Source of the DNA: Dehalococcoidia bacterium
GTDB lineage: Bacteria > Chloroflexota > Dehalococcoidia > Dehalococcoidales > Fen-1064
Direction of reading: 5' to 3'
Length of the DNA: 35,184 nucleotides
NCBI GenBank assembly: GCA_030691775.1
Contig: JAUYDN010000099.1
Location: 1 to 35,184 of the forward strand
Part shown: positions 1-7,377 of the stretch, in pieces
Numbering within the stretch: the first letter of the stretch is position 1
Layout of the letters: each line of letters opens with the position of its first letter
The notes under the pieces: model-generated
Databases searched by the model: none
Told to the model about the DNA's origin: nothing
The model's input: the letters and a program-made list of their open reading frames with translations, nothing else
Program-made: the position numbers and the translations under genes

Positions 1-32
1 TTTCGAGATTCGGATTTCGTACTATCTTGTCG

Positions 33-2441
33 TTATGGTATACCCGCGTAGTCCAGTTCCCGCCACGCTTCTTTTCCCCCGTTAAACTCCACCGTGAAAA
101 TGAGAGACGGGTCTGCGGTCTCTTTAACGTTTGGAATAATGCGCCCGTTTGCCTTGCCCAGTCCGACCGGCACATATAATGTAAACGGCAGCTCTTTTCC
201 GCCGCCGTTAACCGCCTGGTGGTACTTCGCTATCGTCCCGTTGGCTGACGCAGGCGTCTCCAGCCCCTTGAACTCGCCGTTACCCCACTTTAGAGCCGCG
301 TAGCGGAATGCCAGTCCGTAAGGCACCATCATCAAATCGAACTGGTTGGGAAAGCTGGGCCCATAGACCCGCGCGAATAGTGATAACTCTGTGGCATACT
401 GGATGCTCGGCCATTTACCATTACCGAATGTTAAACCGGGTACGAACGGGTCGGGGGTTTCCGCTCGAAGCTGTGACAATCTCATCGCGATGGGCATGGC
501 GGCATTCAGGTCCATCCGTTTGCCCATATTGATGCCGCGCGTGTTCCACTCCGCCCTCAGCGACCGCATTGGTTGTGCCATCACGAGGAACCGTAATTTG
601 AGCAGTTCCATCGGTTCTATGTCCAGTGCCTGCATTCGGACCGAGAGCGCGCCGAAATCGATACCCGTTCCCCCACCCTTCCCCTTCTCGCTGTAATCGA
701 TAATACCGTCACCATTTTCATCGAGCTCCGCCATTACACCAGCGTGGTAGTTCGAACCGGTCAACTTGTCGTTTGCCGATGCATAGGCAAGGGTAGTTGC
801 CTGCAGGTCGTGGAGCATCTTACCGGTGGCGAAGTAGAGATTAGCGGTGAACAAATCGGTGAACCCGCCACCTTCTAAACGTCCGAGATGACCTTCAACC
901 GAAGCGAGCCTGCCGCCCTGCCACACATCCTCCCCGACTGCGTAATAGCTTAGCTGTCCCAGACTCCGGTCCTGGCAGTGCTGGAACGCCCTGTAGCGCG
1001 AGATGGGCGAATCATACCCGAGACCGGCAACTATTTGTGTGCCCTCGACACGGGGGATGGGCACTTTCTGCAGGAAATCGGTGGGTAAGCCATGCTCTTT
1101 CTGTGCCTTTCTACCCTCATCCATAGGTACATTTGTGAACAGGTAGCGGGCGCTGAAGACATCCAGGGCTACCGGGTCGCGGCTGGCAAATATATAGCCC
1201 TCCGGCATGGCGATACAGGTGGGACCTGCCTGACCGCCGTTGGTGGCTTCAATCGCTTCGACGATGTGGAGCATGTAAATATCCTGGCTCTTCACCACGG
1301 AAATCACATCCGCCATCGTCGCCGCCATACCGCCGGTTTTCCGCATTTTCACACGGCCGTTTTCATCGAGTAAAGGCGCCCCTGTTCTCTCATCATAGAC
1401 CGGCGACCAGGGCTGGTGAGGAATCAGACTTTTCATACCGGGGATGGGCTTGTTATAAGGATGGGCGTATAGCCACTTCAGCTTACCCGGCTCTCTAGTA
1501 CCATTGACCTCCATCGGGTATAAACCGATGCCGAGGTTTTTAATAGCGTTGGTGAACAGCTCAAGCACATGGCATTTAAGCTTGGGGACATTGATAAGGA
1601 CGCAACCGGGCCAGTCCTTACGGTCCCGTGCATTCGACGGGTCGCCGCCGATAACTGCTTTATGTAAAATAATCGATTTGAAGTTGACGCCGCCGGGCAC
1701 GGGCGTTTCCCGGCCGTTGCTCAGGTCGTCACCTATTTTGTTGATGTCATAGACGAGGAGCTTGTCATGAGCTTTGCCGGGCGGCAGGCACAAGCCCGCC
1801 ATGCTCTCCTCGAAGCCATTCATAGGGTCGTCACTGTGCCCGCGGGTATGTGTTTCCGCCAGGTATTTGCGGGCAAAGTAGAAACCCCACCCCCCGTAGA
1901 AATCACCGCACTTGCCCTCCATCACTGCCTGCGTGGTCACAGCACCCTTGCCTTTCCGCATCAGTGTGTAAGCGCCAGCAATGGCAGACATAGTGGTGCT
2001 CGCCTCGCCCACGGACATCTGGTGGTAAGTGATACCAAGCTCGTCATGGAACCAGCGCATCAGAGCGGCGATGAAGCCCCATGGGGTCATAGTGGATACA
2101 GCACCGGGCCCGTGTGTGGCTGGTTCGATAGAGTTGGGATTGACGAGGTTCGGTTTAAAGAGGAGTTTCTGCCCGCTCACGACCCTCGCCTTGATTTCGC
2201 GAGAGAAGCCGGTCTCATTATCCAGCGCGCCCAGTGCCCTCCCGATGCCATCATAAATATAGTCGATGCGCTGTACAATCTCCTGCCACGCTTCCCCATC
2301 GCCATTGTTGATGTGCTTCTGGAGCAAAAGCGGAATGGGCGAATACGCCCTCGCCGGGTCCATTCTCACCACACCGATGGCGGCACCTGTGTCGTCTAAT
2401 CTCACTTGCCCGATTGGTGAATTGACGATTGTGTTCTCCAT
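33..2441 (-). CDS. DUF362-family protein with EF-hand loop
   Basis: This is an 802-residue protein of the DUF362 family. The diagnostic stretch lies at about residues 280-308 (INVPKLKCHVLELFTNAIKN, then LGIG), and a second family motif, SRDPVALDVFSARYLF, lies at about 420-435. DUF362 proteins are often linked to iron-sulfur or redox functions, but their biochemistry is poorly known and I see no ferredoxin-type cysteine cluster here. Residues 574-585 form a textbook 12-residue EF-hand loop (D574, N576, D578, G579, I581, D582, E585), so Ca2+ binding is likely. The protein is much longer than a minimal DUF362 protein, with an extra C-terminal region of about 300 residues of unknown fold. The ATG at 2441 follows AGGAGGTGG on the minus strand. 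No signal peptide is visible. It is divergent from the dehydrogenase gene at 2587. Confidence 0.85.
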   Translation of the reverse strand: MENTIVNSPIGQVRLDDTGAAIGVVRMDPARAYSPIPLLLQKHINNGDGEAWQEIVQRIDYIYDGIGRALGALDNETGFSREIKARVVSGQKLLFKPNLVNPNSIEPATHGPGAVSTMTPWGFIAALMRWFHDELGITYHQMSVGEASTTMSAIAGAYTLMRKGKGAVTTQAVMEGKCGDFYGGWGFYFARKYLAETHTRGHSDDPMNGFEESMAGLCLPPGKAHDKLLVYDINKIGDDLSNGRETPVPGGVNFKSIILHKAVIGGDPSNARDRKDWPGCVLINVPKLKCHVLELFTNAIKNLGIGLYPMEVNGTREPGKLKWLYAHPYNKPIPGMKSLIPHQPWSPVYDERTGAPLLDENGRVKMRKTGGMAATMADVISVVKSQDIYMLHIVEAIEATNGGQAGPTCIAMPEGYIFASRDPVALDVFSARYLFTNVPMDEGRKAQKEHGLPTDFLQKVPIPRVEGTQIVAGLGYDSPISRYRAFQHCQDRSLGQLSYYAVGEDVWQGGRLASVEGHLGRLEGGGFTDLFTANLYFATGKMLHDLQATTLAYASANDKLTGSNYHAGVMAELDENGDGIIDYSEKGKGGGTGIDFGALSVRMQALDIEPMELLKLRFLVMAQPMRSLRAEWNTRGINMGKRMDLNAAMPIAMRLSQLRAETPDPFVPGLTFGNGKWPSIQYATELSLFARVYGPSFPNQFDLMMVPYGLAFRYAALKWGNGEFKGLETPASANGTIAKYHQAVNGGGKELPFTLYVPVGLGKANGRIIPNVKETADPSLIFTVEFNGGKEAWRELDYAGIP

Positions 2442-2586
2442 TCCACCACCTCCTGAAGGAATAGCGGTATTCTAGCATAAAGTCAAGGGTAAAATCACTT
2501 CTGTGGACTGTGTATATTTGCATCTCTTGACTGTTTGTCTCCCGTCCACATATACTGGGCATTATCACCACAAGGGAAGTGTATCT

Positions 2587-3576
2587 ATGAAGACAATCAA
2601 CGTTATCACCGTCACACCCCTGAGCGAAGACGTGCGCCGCGCAATGCAAGCAGTCAGTCCCGCCGTTAAAGTGCAGGACATCACGGATTTAACCCGCAGG
2701 GAGTACAAAGGAGATGAGCAGGCGAAAAAAGAGGTGGACGCGGTCCTCGCCGAGGCAGAGGTACTGTACGGGGGACGTTTCCCGGTCAACCTGCTCGCCC
2801 GCGCACCGAGCCTGAAGTGGATACAGATTCCGTTCGCCGGCGTCGACCGCTTCCTCACCGACGAATTCAAACGGAGCGGTGTGACCCTGACCAATGCCAG
2901 CGGTATCCACGCCACGCCCATCAGCGAGTTCGTGCTGGAAATGATGCTCATGTTTGCCAAGCAAGCGCCTCTCTTATTCGAGGCGAAGCAGAGAAAGGAA
3001 TGGCGGCGGGTACAGCTTGCCGTGCTTCGCGATAAAACCGCTGGCGTTATCGGGCTGGGGAGCATCGGGCAAGAAGTGGCACGCCTTTGTAAAGCCTTCC
3101 GGATGAGAGTCATTGCCACACGCCGTTCCCCGCGCAGTCGAAAAGCGAGGAATGTGGATGTGCTTTTGCCGCCCAGCGGTTTGCCCAGACTGCTCGAGGA
3201 GAGTGACTACGTTGCCATCTGCCTGCCATTGACCCCTGAAACACGCAAACTTATCGGTGAGCGGGAACTGAAGATGATGAAACCGACGGCTTATATATTG
3301 AACATCGGGCGCGGGGAGATTATCGATGAGGCGGCACTGGTGCAGGCGTTGGAAGAGAAATGGATTGCGGGTGCTGGACTGGATGTCTTCGCCACGGAAC
3401 CATTGCCAAAAGAAAGCAAGCTCTGGGAACTGAACAACGTCATTATCAGCCCCCATGTTTCCGGGGGTATGGAGGACTACGAGCAACACGCCACCGAGGT
3501 CTTCATCCGCAACCTCAATCGGTACGTGGAAGGTAAGAAGCTCGTCAACGTAATCAGTAAAGAAAAAGGTTACTGA
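2587..3576 (+). CDS. D-2-hydroxyacid dehydrogenase, NAD(P)-dependent
   Basis: This 329-residue protein belongs to the D-isomer-specific 2-hydroxyacid dehydrogenase family, which reversibly reduces 2-oxoacids to D-2-hydroxyacids in the cytosol. The dinucleotide-binding motif GLGSIG is at about residues 156-161. The catalytic triad is visible: Arg in NIGRGE (about 242), Glu in DVFATEP (about 271) and His in SPHVSGG (about 290). After the second strand of the Rossmann fold the protein reads ATRRSPRSRK, rich in Arg and without the usual acidic residue. This favours NADP(H) over NAD(H) (inference). I chose the ATG at 2587 because it starts the conserved N-terminus and follows AAGGGAAG; the open frame extends upstream to 2503 but that part does not look like the family. 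The substrate cannot be told from sequence. Confidence 0.9.
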   Translation: MKTINVITVTPLSEDVRRAMQAVSPAVKVQDITDLTRREYKGDEQAKKEVDAVLAEAEVLYGGRFPVNLLARAPSLKWIQIPFAGVDRFLTDEFKRSGVTLTNASGIHATPISEFVLEMMLMFAKQAPLLFEAKQRKEWRRVQLAVLRDKTAGVIGLGSIGQEVARLCKAFRMRVIATRRSPRSRKARNVDVLLPPSGLPRLLEESDYVAICLPLTPETRKLIGERELKMMKPTAYILNIGRGEIIDEAALVQALEEKWIAGAGLDVFATEPLPKESKLWELNNVIISPHVSGGMEDYEQHATEVFIRNLNRYVEGKKLVNVISKEKGY

Positions 3577-4017
3577 AGAGAAAATCTCAACTGACAAATT
3601 CCAAGTATCGAGCCACACCCTTTTTCCCCAAGAAAAAAGTGTCACCCTTATTAAAATAGGAAAACGTCCGCCTCTAAAACGTCATTGCGAGCCTCGATTC
3701 TATCGGGGCGCGGCAATCCGACTCGTTGTCGTTCTGAGCGCTTTGAGTAATGTTTTGCCTAAAAAGAATGATTGCGCGCGAAGAATCTCCAGGCGAGGTG
3801 GGGGTTTGATTATTGTGTATTAATTATTGTGAACATTGTTTCGGATTTCGTACTTCGTTCCCCGCCTTCGTGGGGACAGGGCTTCGGATTTTTTGCCAGA
3901 AAAAGCTCAAGGTTAACTTTTTGTAAAGCGAAAGTTCGATTTGTCACCCCAGCATGGTTGTGATAGCATAGCAGACGGAATATCGTGCATACAGAATTAT
4001 CGAGGAGGTATCATTGG
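3577..4017. other. Intergenic region with dispersed-repeat debris
   Basis: About 440 bases hold no convincing gene. They contain a palindromic GTCATTGCGAG-type repeat (3681-3720), a fragment GCGAAGAATCTC near 3780 that often accompanies such repeats, and a small hairpin TCCCC/GGGGA near 3859-3876. A 15-base string TTCGGATTTCGTACT at 3840-3854 also occurs at 9-23, just past the end of the DUF362 gene, so the two loci share repeat debris. A weak frame at 3772-3963 encodes no recognisable protein. Confidence 0.6.
3681..3720. repeat. Short palindromic interspersed repeat (GTCATTGCGAG type)
   Basis: The segment begins GTCATTGCGAGCC and ends GGCGCGGCAATCC. ATTGC (3684-3688) and GCAAT (3713-3717) form an outer inverted repeat, and CCTCGAT/ATCGGGG an inner one with G-T pairs. 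Units of this kind are scattered through many environmental bacterial genomes as REP-like elements. Only one clear copy is present here, so the repeat call rests on recognition of the type. Confidence 0.5.
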
Positions 4018-4596
4018 ATGCTTACCGTAAAGGAAGCCATCGAAAAGCGTCGTAGTATCCGTAAGTTCAAGCCGGTGCCCGTTCCGGACGAGCTATTGAT
4101 GCAGGTGCTCGAAGCGGCACGCCTGGCGCCATCGGGAACGAACCGTCAGCCGTGGCGGTTCCAGGTAATCAAAGACGGTCCGCTCAAGAAGAAGCTTATC
4201 GAGGAGGCTACTTTCGGTAGTGAGGCGTTGAACAGCGCACCGGTTATCATCGTCTGCGGTGCGGAGATGTTGACATTCGTTAAAGGACACCAGTTGGCGC
4301 CTCCCGGTTCCCAGTATTACGGCGCCGAGAACGAAGACCCCGAAGAGCTGAAAAAGTTCGCGCCGGACGCTAATATGTACACGGCAATCGCAATCACGCA
4401 CATGACATTGATAGCGACTGCACTCGGACTGGGCACATGCTGGGTACAAAGAATCAAGTTCGGGCAAATGGCACGGCTTTTGGGCTGGCCACGGCATATG
4501 ACAGTACTCACCACCCTCGCACTTGGTTACCCGGATGAAGACCCGCCACCCAGACCACGTGTTCCCCTCGACACCATCCTGATTAAAGAGGGGTAG
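4018..4596 (+). CDS. Nitroreductase family protein (FMN-dependent)
   Basis: This 192-residue protein fits the usual length of nitroreductase-fold flavoproteins. The N-terminal motif EKRRSIRKF and the following AARLAPSGTNRQPWRF supply FMN phosphate and ring contacts, and a C-terminal GLGTCWVQRI segment is typical of the family. Such enzymes use NAD(P)H to reduce nitroaromatics, quinones or enones, and some act on other substrates, so the real substrate is open. The start at 4018 is preferred because GAGGAGG ends 9 bases upstream and the conserved sequence begins there. The frame also opens at 3985, but those residues look like translated leader. A clear terminator follows at 4692. Confidence 0.88.
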   Translation: MLTVKEAIEKRRSIRKFKPVPVPDELLMQVLEAARLAPSGTNRQPWRFQVIKDGPLKKKLIEEATFGSEALNSAPVIIVCGAEMLTFVKGHQLAPPGSQYYGAENEDPEELKKFAPDANMYTAIAITHMTLIATALGLGTCWVQRIKFGQMARLLGWPRHMTVLTTLALGYPDEDPPPRPRVPLDTILIKEG

Positions 4597-4691
4597 ATAC
4601 CCGCTTAAGAAATCCCAACTTCCAAATCATCAATTACCAAGCTGGAGGAGATTCTCCTTACAGTTGACAATCAGCTTTCGATACCAGGTAT

Positions 4692-4726
4692 AGGAGCGCT
4701 TCGTGAGAGCCCAGGCGCTCCTTTTT
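4692..4726 (+). terminator. Rho-independent terminator after nitroreductase
   Basis: AGGAGCGC (4692-4699) pairs perfectly with GCGCTCCT (4715-4722) across a 15-base loop and runs into a TTTTT tract at 4722-4726. It ends the nitroreductase transcript and insulates the tRNA gene. Confidence 0.85.
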
Positions 4727-4745
4727 GTGCATTGGGGGTTTGCGC

Positions 4746-4773
4746 TTGAGGGTGTGGTTTGGTAAGATAAGAA
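4746..4773 (+). promoter_or_regulatory. Probable promoter of the tRNA-Lys gene
   Basis: TTGAGG (4746-4751) and TAAGAA (4768-4773) are 16 bases apart, and the second box ends 15 bases before the mature tRNA. Both boxes match the sigma-70 consensus imperfectly, and the position is the main support. Confidence 0.45.
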
Positions 4774-4788
4774 TCTGGGACAACCCGT

Positions 4789-4864
4789 GGGCCACTAGCT
4801 CAAATGGCAGAGCAGCTGACTCTTAATCAGCAGGTTCAGCGTTCGATTCGCTGGTGGCTCACCA
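4789..4864 (+). tRNA. tRNA-Lys (anticodon CTT), CCA encoded
   Basis: The acceptor stem GGGCCAC (4789-4795) pairs with GTGGCTC (4854-4860) with one G-T pair. The anticodon stem is GCTGA (4815-4819)/TCAGC (4827-4831) around loop CTCTTAA, giving anticodon CTT at 4822-4824, which reads AAG lysine codons. The T arm is CAGCG (4837-4841)/CGCTG (4849-4853) around TTCGATT. Discriminator A4861 is followed by an encoded CCA (4862-4864). The 3' half is the likely attachment site of the integrase encoded just downstream on the opposite strand. Confidence 0.95.
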
Positions 4865-4878
4865 GGTTTTGAAGCTAA

Positions 4879-4914
4879 TAAAGCCCTTATGTAAATTACT
4901 GCATAAGGGCTTTA
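4879..4914. terminator. Bidirectional hairpin between tRNA and integrase
   Basis: A perfect 13-bp stem, TAAAGCCCTTATG (4879-4891) with CATAAGGGCTTTA (4902-4914), encloses a 10-base loop. It has A-rich and T-rich flanks on both sides. It can end transcription from the tRNA and from the convergent integrase gene. Confidence 0.8.
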
Positions 4915-4921
4915 TGATTAG

Positions 4922-4943
4922 TTGGCAATAATTTGGCAATAAT
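4922..4943. repeat. Tandem 11-bp repeat beside the integrase 3' end
   Basis: TTGGCAATAAT occurs twice without a gap (4922-4932 and 4933-4943), between the putative attachment site in the tRNA and the integrase stop. Tyrosine integrases of this type carry an N-terminal arm-binding domain that recognises short direct repeats near att, so these may be arm sites. That role is inference. Confidence 0.5.
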
Positions 4944-4946
4944 TGT

Positions 4947-6122
4947 TTACAATTCCGCTTCTACCGTATCCTTGTGCTTTGGCATGACTATATCATCGAA
5001 TCTGTTAGCGGCTGCTTCCTGTAGCCCCGGCGCTACATGGCTATAGGTATCAAGGGTTATCTGGATGCTGGAATGCCCTAACCTCTCCTGGACTATCTTC
5101 GGGTGAATCCCTTGTTTGAGCATTAACGAGGCGTGGGTATGTCTGGCATCATGCAATCGAACACCTTTTAATCCACACCGGAGCGCCAGTTTATGCCAGG
5201 AGTGTGTAATACCATCCGGTAGATAGGGCTTGCCAGTATGATGGCAGAAAACTAAATCATCATCCGTGAAAGGTAGACTTAGCGATTCCCTTAGCTTCTG
5301 TTGGGCTTCCCGGTGTTCCTTGAGAACTATCGTGGTTGATGGGGAGAGCGCTATCATCCGGCGGGATTTTGCGGTTTTAGCTTCTCCGTAGATAATCTGT
5401 CCATTATGTAGCTGGTGAATAGTCCGGCTAATGGATACCTGGCAGAGTATCAAGTCCACGTCAGACCACCGGAGCGCCAGTATTTCAGACCGGCGCATAC
5501 CAGTAAACAACAGGGTGTAGAATAAGGCGTAAAATGGGGTAGACCTGGCATATTCTAAAAATAGGTGTATATCGCTTTCATTCATAGTTCGCAATTCGTG
5601 GTAGTGCACCTTTGGAGCTTCTACAGCATCGGCAACGTTGCGGGGTATCATTCCTAGCTTGACGGCGCTTGATAGGGCTTTATGCATGGTAACGTGGCAA
5701 TAGCGGACAGTCCGGTTACTGAGTCCGCCTTTACCATCGGAGCGCCCGGCGGATAGCTTCTCTGAGTATAAATGCTGTAGATGTTCGGGCTTCAGTTGCG
5801 TGAGTAATATCTTACCCAGGGACGGTATCAAGTGAGTACGCACGATGTACTGATAGCTTTCAGCAGTCCGAGGTGTAAGATTAGACCAGCAGTAATCATG
5901 GAGCCATTGCTCTAGGTAGTCCGCAACTGTCTGCTTACCCGGCTTTACAAATATTCCTTTATCAAGTTCGGTTAATAACTCCCGGAGTCTTTTTTCAGCC
6001 TGGGCTTTATTGCCCCTCAGCGTCTCATAGTGTGAAGTGTATTTACCAGTGGTCGTGTCTCTGCCTAGAGATACCCTAACGCGGTAGGAATCCTCAGACC
6101 GTTTAATAATCGAACCTCTCAT
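4947..6122 (-). CDS. int: Tyrosine-family site-specific integrase
   Basis: This 391-residue phage-type integrase has three parts: an N-terminal arm-binding domain (about residues 1-50), a SAM-like core-binding domain (about 63-155) and a catalytic domain. The catalytic residues are all visible: R210 (FTGMRRSE), a Lys in the AKTAKSRR hairpin (about 249-252), H324-x-x-R327 (HDARHTHA), H350 (LGHSSIQ) and nucleophile Y360 (DTYSHV). It inserts and excises the element by strand exchange at att, most likely at the tRNA-Lys 3' end about 80 bases downstream of its stop. Its start overlaps the stop of the preceding gene by 4 bases (ATGA-type junction), so the two are probably translationally coupled. 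It looks intact and functional. Confidence 0.95.
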   Translation of the reverse strand: MRGSIIKRSEDSYRVRVSLGRDTTTGKYTSHYETLRGNKAQAEKRLRELLTELDKGIFVKPGKQTVADYLEQWLHDYCWSNLTPRTAESYQYIVRTHLIPSLGKILLTQLKPEHLQHLYSEKLSAGRSDGKGGLSNRTVRYCHVTMHKALSSAVKLGMIPRNVADAVEAPKVHYHELRTMNESDIHLFLEYARSTPFYALFYTLLFTGMRRSEILALRWSDVDLILCQVSISRTIHQLHNGQIIYGEAKTAKSRRMIALSPSTTIVLKEHREAQQKLRESLSLPFTDDDLVFCHHTGKPYLPDGITHSWHKLALRCGLKGVRLHDARHTHASLMLKQGIHPKIVQERLGHSSIQITLDTYSHVAPGLQEAAANRFDDIVMPKHKDTVEAEL

Positions 6123-6844
6123 TTTTTCTCCTTTCTTGGCGATATTATCATCGTATTAGTCTGAAATCGTGACTTGAATGCCAATGTAGGGTCATAATCA
6201 TCCGCATTGACATGGATGGGTTCACCCAGTTGTTCATCATTACCTATTTTACCTTCTGTAAAAATATAGGAATCTAAACCGGAAGTGTCTGGATACTGTT
6301 CGCCTTCTAACTCGCTGAGCTGTTCTTGCGCTGCGTATTGGTAAGTAATAATCGCAAGTAAAGCTAAACGTGAATCATTATGGGGGGTCGGAATGCTGAC
6401 CGTATCCCCTTCCTTAGTGACGATTGGCTCCAGTCCCGACAGACAATCTTCCAAAGGACGTTTCGCAGCAGACATTTCATATACTACGGGCTTTAATCTG
6501 GCAAACCATCTGGCTTGACGGATAGTAAATTTCGGTTGTCCTACTTGTTCATGTTCAATCAGAGTGGGGATAATATCAGCCGGAATGTTGTATTTTTCAC
6601 AGGAGCCGATAGACCAGGGCGAATCTATAGGGTCAAATATTACTTTTTCCTTATTCTTTTGGATTATGTTATAAATAGCCCTTTCTTTTGGAATATATTT
6701 TGAACCTGGGTGAATCTTTAATAGTTTTTCTCTGATGTCTTTTGCTGATAATTTGCCCTCAACGTCATTTTTTTTGAGTAAAAGAATATCATCTTTTATA
6801 TCCTTTTTTGTGTTAGGTCCTCTTAATCCTTTTCTGCCATTCAT
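6119..6844 (-). CDS. Hypothetical protein coupled to the integrase
   Basis: I do not recognise this 241-residue protein. The N-terminus is basic and Lys-rich (about residues 1-70, ending in an AIYNIIQKNKEK helix), which suggests a DNA-binding, winged-helix-like part. A central segment QARWFARLKPVVYEMSAAKR and an acidic C-terminal half follow. There is no membrane segment or signal peptide. It is the first gene of a leftward pair with the integrase, with an overlap of 4 bases. ATG 6844 follows AGGAG on the minus strand. Its place suggests a role in control of integration or as an element repressor, which is inference from context. Confidence 0.7.
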   Translation of the reverse strand: MNGRKGLRGPNTKKDIKDDILLLKKNDVEGKLSAKDIREKLLKIHPGSKYIPKERAIYNIIQKNKEKVIFDPIDSPWSIGSCEKYNIPADIIPTLIEHEQVGQPKFTIRQARWFARLKPVVYEMSAAKRPLEDCLSGLEPIVTKEGDTVSIPTPHNDSRLALLAIITYQYAAQEQLSELEGEQYPDTSGLDSYIFTEGKIGNDEQLGEPIHVNADDYDPTLAFKSRFQTNTMIISPRKEKK

Positions 6845-7003
6845 CTTATTGACTCCTAAAAATCATACTCATATGTGCAATTTGTCTATATTCACTAACT
6901 TATATGTGCATCATATGTGCGAAATGTCGTTTGACAAATCTAATAATAAACCTCAAAGTAGGAATTGTCAAGGGTGTGTTCTAGTTATTTGGAGGTAATT
7001 ACG
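6845..7003. promoter_or_regulatory. Divergent control region with three ATATGTGC boxes
   Basis: This gap separates the leftward integrase operon from the rightward excisionase-replication genes. It holds three near-identical boxes: CATATGTGCA (6870-6879), TATATGTGCA (6901-6910) and CATATGTGCG (6912-6921). Their starts are 31 and 11 bases apart, about three turns and one turn of the helix, so bound proteins would lie on one face. A good -35 box, TTGACA, lies at 6931-6936 for rightward transcription, but its -10 is weak. The boxes are probably operators or Xis-binding sites that choose between integration and excision. The sequence is AT-rich. Confidence 0.6.
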
Positions 7004-7192
7004 ATGGATAGTAACAAAAGAGTTTTTTACCCGGAAGATATTGCGCAAGAAACCGGCTTAGGACTTAACCTGGTCTATCGGCTACTACGAGCTGGGGAAA
7101 TTTCCCATGTGAAAGCTGGCGATAGATATTTAGTAAGCCGAGCGAACTTTGAAAAATGGCTCTCTGGGGAAAGCCAGGCTCCGGCAAAATAG
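7004..7192 (+). CDS. Excisionase-family HTH DNA-binding protein
   Basis: This 62-residue protein is a single MerR/excisionase-type winged HTH domain. Residues 7-60 read YPEDIAQETGLGLNLVYRLL, then AGEISHVKAGDRYLVSRANF and EKWLSG, the pattern of proteins annotated as helix-turn-helix, excisionase family. Such proteins bend att DNA to direct the integrase to excise, or act as small repressors. The ATG at 7004 follows TTTGGAGGT; an upstream Met at 6965 lacks this support. It is the first rightward gene after the ATATGTGC control region, which is the likely binding target. Confidence 0.85.
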   Translation: MDSNKRVFYPEDIAQETGLGLNLVYRLLRAGEISHVKAGDRYLVSRANFEKWLSGESQAPAK

Positions 7193-7218
7193 CGGCGATA
7201 CCACAAGGTGGTGATGAT

Positions 7219-7377
7219 ATGAAAGATAAAACAGAGGAAAAACAAATCAAATTTGAAGACCAAGCAATTTTGTGTATTGAGTGTGGTCATACTTTCCTAT
7301 TCTCTGCGCCCCATGCCGGATGTACAGGAAGCTCACCCTGGTTAAAGGGGGGAGAGAATGAGACCACGAGACTTTGA
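7219..7377 (+). CDS. Small zinc-ribbon-like protein
   Basis: This 52-residue protein starts MKDKTEEKQ after AAGGTGG. It contains CIECGHTF and, further on, a His and a Cys (SAPHAGCTG), a possible CxxC...HxxC metal site. The function is unknown. Its end overlaps the start of the primase-helicase gene by 20 bases, so the two are likely translated together. Confidence 0.5.
   Translation: MKDKTEEKQIKFEDQAILCIECGHTFLFSAPHAGCTGSSPWLKGGENETTRL

Noticed and set aside
1767-2399. Long open frame (210 codons) on the plus strand opposite the DUF362 gene
   Set aside because: It lies wholly antisense to a clear family gene, encodes no recognisable motif and has no ribosome binding site. It is a coding shadow.
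2565-3119. Minus-strand frame of 184 codons over the dehydrogenase gene
   Set aside because: Its Arg/Ser-rich composition is typical of an antisense shadow, and the plus-strand dehydrogenase is unambiguous.
3772-3963. Small open frame of 63 codons before the nitroreductase gene
   Set aside because: It has no ribosome binding site, runs through repeat debris and has no protein-like pattern.
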